A DNA stretch of 64,000 nt from Porpolomopsis calyptriformis (taxonomy: Eukaryota > Basidiomycota > Agaricomycetes > Agaricales > Hygrophoraceae). The DNA is taken from NCBI GenBank assembly GCA_951640195.1, contig OX621167.1, positions 310,001 through 374,000 on the forward strand, written 5' to 3'. This document shows positions 57,335 to 64,000 of the stretch, piece by piece. The notes under the pieces are model-generated. The model searched no databases and had not been told where the DNA came from. It saw nothing but the letters and a program-made list of their open reading frames with translations. Each line of letters opens with the position of its first letter. Positions within the stretch are counted from its first letter, which is position 1. The position numbers and the translations under genes were made by a program.

Positions 57335-58779
57335 TCAATGCTCACTAACAAGCACCGCTGCCATGCCCATACCAGACCCTATGCACATGCTAGTGACGAA
57401 GACATTGGTGTTTGTCTGCTTCGCGATATTGAGGCCAGTAGCGATCTGACGGGCACCAGCTAATCCAAAAGAACCAATACGTTATGCTGACGGAGATGGA
57501 GCACGAAATACGCACTGCAACCAAGAGGATGTCCAAGGGCGATAGCTCCACCGTTCAGATTCACCTTTTCAATGGGAATGCCAAGCTTCTGGACAGAGTA
57601 AACTGCCTGCGAGGCAAATGCTTCGTTGATCTCGTAAAAGTCAACGTCGTTCTTAGTGAGACCAGTTCGTTCAAGGACCTTCGGGATAGCGTAGGCAGGT
57701 CCGATACCCATGATCCTGGGGGGAACGCCGACGACGGCTGCTGCAATCCATTTTCCAATGACGGGGAGGCCGAGGCGTTTAGCAACGGACCGTCGAGTGA
57801 GAACCACAGCTGCGGCACCGTCAGAGACTTGCGAGGCGTTGCCTGTGATATAAGGATTAGAAAAGAATTCGAAAAGTCCGCGACCAAAAAATATACCTGC
57901 ATGAGTAGATCCTGTCTTGGTAAACGCTGGTTTAAGCTTGGCCAAGCTCTGCGCAGTGACGCCGTCCCTGATACCATCATCAGCATCCACAACGACTTCG
58001 TGCTCTTGCTCTGTCTTGGGGTCCCTGATCTTCACTTTGACGGGAACAATTTCCTCCCTAAACTTGCCGGCTTTCTGAGCTGCCGCAGCTTTTTGGAAGG
58101 AGTGAGCAGCGAAATTGTCCTGCACTTCGCGTGAGATACCAAACTCTTGCGCTACATTCTCAGAGGTGAAACCCATAGGGATAAGGCAATCTTCCGCCTC
58201 TTTGAGGCTAAGGACGGTATCTGACCAACCGTCGGGCTGGCTCGCCGGGCCGTACCCGAACGTCATAGACTCAACACCTGCACCTAATTGGAAACATACG
58301 ATGAAGTTTGTCTGGGAAAACAAGGTTAGTCGGTACGTACCAATTCCGATGTCAATTTGACCGGCGATAATCTGGTTGGCTATTTGCGCGACCGCTGTCA
58401 AGCCGGAAGAACATTGCCTGTTCACGGTGTTGATAGAAGTAGTATTAGGAATGCCTGCGTAGAGAGCGGCCATACGTGCGGCGGTAGCACCGCCGGCTGG
58501 AGGTAGAACGTTTCCAACTGCAATGTCCTCAATCAAAGACGGGTTGAGACCGGCTCTTTGGTAAGCAGCACGAAGAACGGCAGAAAGAATCTCTTCAGGG
58601 CGAGTGTCCTTGAAACCTCCTTTCTTTCCCTTCAAAAGAACATGAGCCGGAGAAAACTTGACCAATGTGGAGTTACCAGTAACCTTGGTCATGGCTGAGC
58701 GGACTGCAGCGACGATCACGACGTCGTTGTCATGCTTTTGAAGAAGTTTAGCCTTTGAGGAGCTCGCTTGTGTCAACAT
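57335..58779 (-). CDS. POT1: 3-ketoacyl-CoA thiolase (peroxisomal beta-oxidation)
   Basis: Exons 58779-58684, 58629-58341, 58283-57897, 57842-57516 and 57459-57335 give 1,224 nt, 407 residues. Thiolase signatures are all present: the nucleophile Cys in [50 protein letters not shown] and the second catalytic Cys in [13 protein letters not shown]. It cleaves 3-ketoacyl-CoA to acetyl-CoA and a shortened acyl-CoA, the last step of beta-oxidation. The C-terminus SEH is not a PTS1 signal, and the expected N-terminal PTS2 is not clear in the first 20 residues, so targeting is unproven. Intron 1 is 54 nt with no stop and a multiple of three, so a retained form would still be in frame. A cytosolic acetoacetyl-CoA thiolase is less likely from the length and sequence. 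Confidence 0.9.
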
Positions 58780-59474
58780 GGTGGTGGAGGACAAGAAGAG
58801 GATGAGAAACGACGACTATTTATTCACCGATAATTTATCACATGCCCAATAACTTGAACCGTGACGATATGCGGGCACTTTTAGTTGGACACACACTTTC
58901 CGAGCCACGGATGATATGACACTCGTCGGCTTAGTAAAACACCGACGGAGAAGATTTCACGAGGGGTGCAACAAAATGCCTGCAAGGTGTAGTGAGAACC
59001 TCATCAAATTGACCCATGCTCTCCACTCAAGCGAATTTATATCAGCCAAAACCTCGAAGCACTATAATGCTACCCTAATGGCGGTGAGTTGGCCATACAT
59101 CTTGTCATAATCGCGAGAAAGGCAGCATATCCATTGACGTCTTGCAATAAAGGAACCAGGTCGAAACAACATTTTCGCCGCTCTGTGCCATTAACGGTTC
59201 ACCAAATGTACGAGCCGAAAGAGAAGGCTCTTGTTCATGGTGAGTTTCTAACCCTCTCACATTCATGGAAGGGCCATCGAATAAGCCCCCCACTTTCTTG
59301 CATCACTTTGTGTTGTACATCAAGTATCAGGACTGTGATCATCCTCTCTCAGCGCAAGCTCATCACGTCGTCGCCTTTTTTGACTCCGTCCATCACACAC
59401 CAATACTCTCTCACAACTCTTGGAATACACAACTAAGAGAAAAAACACTTCTCTAGAGTATAATAGAACTAACC
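58780..59474. other. Promoter of thiolase gene and 5' region of the LINE
   Basis: The first 150 bp or so should hold the thiolase promoter. The LINE 5' UTR must begin somewhere before 59475, but no target duplication or 5' junction could be identified. No other gene recognised. Confidence 0.4.
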
Positions 59475-61349
59475 ATGGGACCCAACACTCCGGGCCAACG
59501 CCCATATACCCCAAGTATCACCACCAGACGCACGACACGGAAAAACCCAACCCCACAAAAACCCAACAGCACAGCACCGCCCGGCACCCCCAGAGCGCAC
59601 ACCTCCAACAAAAGACCATCGGAGGACGTACTCGACAAGAAGGCCTCCCCCCAAAAGAACAGACCGCGAAAGAATATCCGAACGCTCCAATCACCTACGC
59701 CCTCCCCTACCCTGGAAGTAACAACCCAAAATCCATACCGCCACGCGGACGAGGAAGAGGAAGAAGGCATAATTGCCGATGACCTACGCGCCCCCAACAA
59801 CCAATCAACCACCGAACTTCAACAAAACCTCCGCCAAAAAGTCCAAGACATAGCCGAGATACTCAACTACCTACCCACCAACGCGACAATAGACCCCTTC
59901 ACCCAAAGCGCATGCCGAGACCTCTTTCTCAGGATCTTAGGAGAAGACCCACCAACGATTACAGAAGACGTAGAAACAGTCCAAGTAATGGTAGCAAAAC
60001 AAATGGGGGACTTCGGAAAAATGATCCAAACGATAGAAACCCAAATTGCCGAGATCACCAAACACATGCCTGGAACCACCCCCACCCCCACCAACTCCTC
60101 GAGGACCCCCTCCCCCAACACAACTCCCCCTACCCCCAATAACCAACAACCCAAACCAGCCTACGGAACCAAACCCCCAGCCAACCCCCTCAATGCCCAC
60201 CACCCAACGCGCCTCTTAGTCCAGATCCTCCCAAATGGACTAGAACCAAGTGCACGACCACAAGCGAATGTACTGATTGAAAACATCAACAGAACGCTCA
60301 GCGAACACGAAAACTCCAAACACCTACGAGTAGTATCAGTCAAGTGGAATGCCAACGGAAACTGCGTACTGTTCACCCGCGCAGACCAAACAGCTGCAGA
60401 ACTTGTAAAGTTCAAGAACAGATTTACCCACCACATTGCCGACCCGCAAGACACGATAGTACGAGAGGACAAACGCTGGATAAAAATCCAAGTAAACGGC
60501 ATTCGGACAGGCGCCTTCGACACAATGCCTGGTGTCTACGAGCCAGAGACCATCCATAACGAACTCCTCGCCAACAACCCGATATACTCAGAACTCAAGA
60601 TCACTGCCCCCCCACGCTGGATGAGGACGAAAGAGGAGCTTGCATCCCAAGCATACTCATCAATCGTCTTTGCTGCAGAAGAATCGGAACAAGCCAACTA
60701 CTTGCTAAAAGAAGTACGAACCCTAGCGGCCTTCGGCCGTAATGCCTACCTCCGCCAATACGCTGAACGCCCACCCCTTGTCCAATGCAAGAAATGCTGG
60801 AAATTTGACCACGTCGCAACGTCCTGCGAGTCCCCGACCAACCGCTGCAGACTATGTGGTGAAAACCACACGGAGGAGGATCATCGTGCAACCTGCACAC
60901 TATGCCCCCCCCACTCTGACTGCGACATGGGCGATACAACCCCCACCTGCCTACACAAACTACGATGCCTACACTGCAAAAACAACCCAGACCACCACCA
61001 CCCAGCCGACTCCCGCCGCTGCCCAGAACGGATCCTACGATACGGCACAGCCCGAGCCAACGAGAGGCACAAACCACACACCAACCCCCCAACAACCGCT
61101 ACCAACCCCCCCACCAGTGATTGGCAAACTATCAACCCTAAACGGAAAGGGAAGCAGCCGGCTCGAAACCCACCAACCACCCAATCCCAACCACAGCCCA
61201 TAACAAACCGATTTGAGATGCCCGACATACAACCCAATATAGATGCCATGCTGAGGATAGCCCCCCAGGGAACCACCCGTGAGCAAATAGAAAGGATCCT
61301 CCGCCAAAACCCCAGACCCACGGCCCCCCCACCACACCTAAATGAATAG
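59475..61349 (+). CDS. LINE ORF1 (Gag-like, zinc knuckle RNA-binding protein)
   Basis: One ORF of 624 residues starting in a good context (ACCATGG). The first 90 residues are Pro/Thr/Arg-rich and basic, followed by a helical part (TELQQNLRQKVQDIAEIL, near residue 115) and a second Pro-rich linker. A nucleic-acid binding core with LLVQILPNGLEPSARPQANV follows (near residue 245). The C-terminal third has CCHC-type knuckles: CKKCWKFDHVATSC and CRLCGENHTEEDHRATC, plus more Cys/His pairs to CLHCKNNPDHHH. ORF1 proteins bind the element RNA and form the transposition particle. Its stop overlaps the start of ORF2. Confidence 0.9.
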   Translation: MGPNTPGQRPYTPSITTRRTTRKNPTPQKPNSTAPPGTPRAHTSNKRPSEDVLDKKASPQKNRPRKNIRTLQSPTPSPTLEVTTQNPYRHADEEEEEGIIADDLRAPNNQSTTELQQNLRQKVQDIAEILNYLPTNATIDPFTQSACRDLFLRILGEDPPTITEDVETVQVMVAKQMGDFGKMIQTIETQIAEITKHMPGTTPTPTNSSRTPSPNTTPPTPNNQQPKPAYGTKPPANPLNAHHPTRLLVQILPNGLEPSARPQANVLIENINRTLSEHENSKHLRVVSVKWNANGNCVLFTRADQTAAELVKFKNRFTHHIADPQDTIVREDKRWIKIQVNGIRTGAFDTMPGVYEPETIHNELLANNPIYSELKITAPPRWMRTKEELASQAYSSIVFAAEESEQANYLLKEVRTLAAFGRNAYLRQYAERPPLVQCKKCWKFDHVATSCESPTNRCRLCGENHTEEDHRATCTLCPPHSDCDMGDTTPTCLHKLRCLHCKNNPDHHHPADSRRCPERILRYGTARANERHKPHTNPPTTATNPPTSDWQTINPKRKGKQPARNPPTTQSQPQPITNRFEMPDIQPNIDAMLRIAPQGTTREQIERILRQNPRPTAPPPHLNE

Positions 61350-64000
61350 AAACGGTAACGGCACACCTACCACCAACCCTATACGCATCATTCAACTCAA
61401 TATCAATCGACAACCAGAGGCTACTCATGCAATACTAAATGAAAAAGTAAGAGACACGGACCTAATCCTACTACAAGAACCCCGGTGGGCACGAATAGGG
61501 ACCGGACCAACAGGCGACCCCATCATTGGCCCGATAGGCCACCCAGCCTGGTCACCCATCCTACCGCTACCCACCATAAATGAGGGTACGACCCCCAGGG
61601 TCATGGCCTACTACCGCAAGCGCCCCGACTTCAACGTCACCCTGAGATCAGACCTAATGCAAGACCTCGACGCCCAAATCCTCGACATAACGCAACCAAA
61701 CCACCCCACTGTAACCATCATAAATATATACAACGACCCACGAAAGCGTGCAGAGTCCAGCGCCAATCAAGTACAACGACTGAACCTCCCGCAAAATACC
61801 CCGACCATTATCACTGGCGACTGGAACCTACACCACCCACTCTGGTCAGAAGGAACAACCCGCAACAATGACCAAACCAACGCCACTGTAAACTGGCTTG
61901 CTGAACAAGGCTTCACCCTGCTCAACCAAAAAGGCGTGATCACCTATACCCCCCATGGCTCCAGAGGGAAAAGCTCCACCATCGACCTCACCTTCGCAAA
62001 TGCCCAAGCCCACAACCACAACGTAATTAAAGACTGGGCGGTAAACCCCAGCCTATCCTTTGGCTCAGACCACTGCGCGATCCAATGGACAATCGACCAA
62101 GGCCGTAACGTAATCGAAAACGTAGCGGGCACAAGATACAACTTCAAAGAGGCAAAAGAAGAAGACTGGTCCCGAGCCTTCCATGCTGCTATAGCAAACC
62201 GCCAAGAAGCCCTCAACATACTTCTCAACGATAACCTTCAGCTAACCCCACAAGACCTAGACGCCACGTCCACGCTACTTACTGATGCTATGCAAGAGGC
62301 AACAGAAAACACGGTACCAGCCAGAATCTCAAGCCCTAAAGCACGACCATGGTGGAACGAGGAACTATCAGCAGCTACCCGAAACCTAAACAAACTGCAA
62401 GAGGACGAACGAACCCTAGAAGAGATACTGGGCCAACGCAACCACGTAATCCAAGCAGAAATAGCCCGAGCCCGAAACTTCTTCAAAAGGCTCTGCAAAC
62501 ACGCCAAGGCAAGTTGGGCCAACCAAATAACAGAAGAGGCCACAAATAAAGATATATGGGGCCTCCGAAACTGGTCCAAAGGAACCCGCAACTACCCCAC
62601 ACCAGCCATATCAAGAGGCCCAAACCTCCCGCCAGCAACAACACATACCGACAAATGCGATGCGATACGCAACGAACTCTTCCAAGCACCCCCCCCCCTA
62701 GATGTCACCTATACCCCCAACCTCACCCAGGAAGACCCAAACGACATACCCTTCTATGACATCACCCGAGAAGAAATTCACGAGGCAATCGTAGACACTA
62801 GCACGAAAACGGCACCAGGCTGGAGCCAAATGAACTACAAGATAATCCGCTGGGCCTGGCAAGGGGCGGAAGACCTAATAACAGCACTACTCCGTAAGTG
62901 CCTCCAGTTAGGCTACCACCCCAAAGCCTGGCGCCGAGCGATCGCAGTGGTCTTACCCAAACCAAGAAGACCCGACTACTCCAACCCAAGAGCCTACAGG
63001 CTCATCCAACTACTAGAATGCCTTGGGAAAATACTAGAGAAAATCGTAGCCCGCCGCCTCACGTACCTAGTCGGACGACACAACCTAGTACCAGGCAGCC
63101 AATTTGGCGGCCGCTCAAATTATTCCACATCAGATGCCACCCTCTCTTTCACAAATGATATCCAAACGGCCTGGGCCAATGGAAAGGTCACAACAGCCCT
63201 AACGTTTGACATCAAGGGATACTTCGACTTCGTTAACCACGACCGACTACTCCATGAACTACGAGGAAAACACGTCCCACTCCAAATTGTCAAATGGGTA
63301 GCATCCTTCCTCACGGACTGGGAAGCTGCCGTATGCCTGGATGGAATAAGAGGCGAGATGAAAAATGTCGAAAATGGAATCCCACAAGGATCACCCGTCT
63401 CACCCATTCTAGCCTCCTTCTATAGTGCAGAACTTCTGGAAATATTCGAAGAACAAGCTCTCCCAGAAAACAACACCCTCCCCCTACCAGACAACCCCAC
63501 CCCAGTCACACTATTCATCTACGTCGACGATGGAAAACTATTCGTCTCATCAAACTCGCTAGATACAAACATCACCATCCTCACCGCAGCATACCGCAAA
63601 ACAGACATCTGGCTGCGCAGGGCAGGCCTAGCACCTGACCTTGCGAAACGCGAACTAATGCACTACACAAGACGCCCCAAGGACGGATCCCCATCAATTC
63701 GACTACAAGAATATGACAACTCATACTCCACTATAACACCAGCTGCAACAGTAAAATGGCTTGGTGTATACTTCGACCGAAAACTCCTCTTCAACCACCA
63801 TGTCAAAAACCTAGCCTCCCAAGCAGAAACCTCTGTGAACGGCCTGACCATGCTGGCAAACACGGTACGAGGCCTGTCACCAACACACCTCCGACAACTC
63901 TACAAATCATGCGTCATCCCAGTAATGACCTATGCCAGTGCTACCTGGTGGACAGGCAAGAAGTGTCACATAAAGGAACTGGCACGCATACAGCACCGAG
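61342..64000 (+). CDS. LINE ORF2 (endonuclease and reverse transcriptase), partial
   Basis: ATG 61342 overlaps the ORF1 stop in ATGAATAG, and the frame is open for 886 codons to the last base. The N-terminal AP-like endonuclease shows IRIIQLNINRQPEAT, LILLQEPRW, IINIYNDPRKR, IITGDWNLHHPLW and SFGSDHCAIQW (residues about 15-250). The reverse transcriptase starts near residue 490 (IAVVLPKPRRPDYSNPRAYR), with LTFDIKGYFDFVNHDRLL, NGIPQGSPVSPILASFYSAE and the catalytic YVDDGKLF. The copy looks catalytically complete; the rest of ORF2, possibly an RNase H domain, lies outside. It was not listed as a closed ORF because no stop occurs before the window end. Confidence 0.92.
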   Translation, partial: MNRNGNGTPTTNPIRIIQLNINRQPEATHAILNEKVRDTDLILLQEPRWARIGTGPTGDPIIGPIGHPAWSPILPLPTINEGTTPRVMAYYRKRPDFNVTLRSDLMQDLDAQILDITQPNHPTVTIINIYNDPRKRAESSANQVQRLNLPQNTPTIITGDWNLHHPLWSEGTTRNNDQTNATVNWLAEQGFTLLNQKGVITYTPHGSRGKSSTIDLTFANAQAHNHNVIKDWAVNPSLSFGSDHCAIQWTIDQGRNVIENVAGTRYNFKEAKEEDWSRAFHAAIANRQEALNILLNDNLQLTPQDLDATSTLLTDAMQEATENTVPARISSPKARPWWNEELSAATRNLNKLQEDERTLEEILGQRNHVIQAEIARARNFFKRLCKHAKASWANQITEEATNKDIWGLRNWSKGTRNYPTPAISRGPNLPPATTHTDKCDAIRNELFQAPPPLDVTYTPNLTQEDPNDIPFYDITREEIHEAIVDTSTKTAPGWSQMNYKIIRWAWQGAEDLITALLRKCLQLGYHPKAWRRAIAVVLPKPRRPDYSNPRAYRLIQLLECLGKILEKIVARRLTYLVGRHNLVPGSQFGGRSNYSTSDATLSFTNDIQTAWANGKVTTALTFDIKGYFDFVNHDRLLHELRGKHVPLQIVKWVASFLTDWEAAVCLDGIRGEMKNVENGIPQGSPVSPILASFYSAELLEIFEEQALPENNTLPLPDNPTPVTLFIYVDDGKLFVSSNSLDTNITILTAAYRKTDIWLRRAGLAPDLAKRELMHYTRRPKDGSPSIRLQEYDNSYSTITPAATVKWLGVYFDRKLLFNHHVKNLASQAETSVNGLTMLANTVRGLSPTHLRQLYKSCVIPVMTYASATWWTGKKCHIKELARIQHR

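Larger units (their letters stand above)
59475..64000 (+). mobile_element. LINE-type non-LTR retrotransposon, 3' end outside window
   Basis: Two long uninterrupted plus-strand ORFs in the ORF1/ORF2 order of LINEs with an AP-type endonuclease, as in the Tad1/R1/I groups. Neither ORF has a stop or shift in the part visible, so this copy may be young or active. The sense strand is very rich in A and C and poor in G and T, unlike the neighbouring genes. The 3' UTR, poly(A) and 3' target junction lie beyond the window. Confidence 0.9.

Noticed and set aside
1..64000. tRNA, rRNA or other structural RNA genes
   Set aside because: No cloverleaf, A/B box pair or rRNA-like sequence was recognised by eye; a covariance-model scan would be needed to exclude them.

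Overview
This 64 kb window is nuclear DNA of a filamentous fungus, almost certainly a mushroom-forming basidiomycete (Agaricomycetes). The evidence is dense short GT-AG introns of about 42-65 nt, chromodomain Ty3/Gypsy elements, Crinkler (CRN)-type genes, an agaricomycete-style kinase-like gene, and single-copy fungal housekeeping genes. I cannot name the species.

Region by region. (1) 1-8.9 kb: remains of two decayed Gypsy elements (A on plus, B on minus), a solo LTR with a perfect 5-bp target duplication inside A, and a related LTR in the opposite orientation between them. (2) 8.9-10.6 kb: AT-rich DNA with a broken unknown gene. (3) 10.6-13.0 kb: an apparently intact eight-exon gene fusing a Crinkler N-terminal domain to a fungal protein kinase. 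(4) 13.0-16.8 kb: three truncated housekeeping genes side by side (TRAPPC11-like, ERG24-like, group III histidine kinase-like). (5) 16.8-22.5 kb: a broken repeat-family gene and two nested Gypsy elements. The 1.7-kb LTR of the inner one (D) carries an antisense, intron-containing gene. (6) 22.5-38.0 kb: a 15.5-kb inverted-repeat structure. Its outer parts are ~145-bp tandem repeats and its inner parts hold copies of a large unknown gene. The left copy has an open 1,502-codon spliced frame; the right copy is 5' truncated and carries one solo LTR, and a second solo LTR (element D) sits in the right satellite. (7) 38.0-41.0 kb: two different arrays built around perfect-palindrome motifs. (8) 41.1-43.1 kb: a decayed Crinkler/P-loop NTPase gene. 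(9) 43.4-58.8 kb: a compact gene-rich block: HNH nuclease-domain protein, Nup53-like nucleoporin, TGS1, fungal kinase-like protein, Mms2/Uev1, Hse1 (ESCRT-0), a coiled-coil protein and peroxisomal 3-ketoacyl-CoA thiolase. (10) 59.5-64.0 kb: a LINE-type retrotransposon with intact ORF1 and an ORF2 that is still open at the window edge.

The gene-rich block looks like ordinary conserved genome. The first 43 kb looks like a fast-evolving, repeat-driven compartment that holds effector-type (CRN) genes and gene fragments. The two most interesting items are the antisense spliced gene kept intact in both LTR copies of element D, and the palindromic element with its large unknown gene. Exon boundaries were worked out by hand from splice sites and reading phase; no homology search was run.
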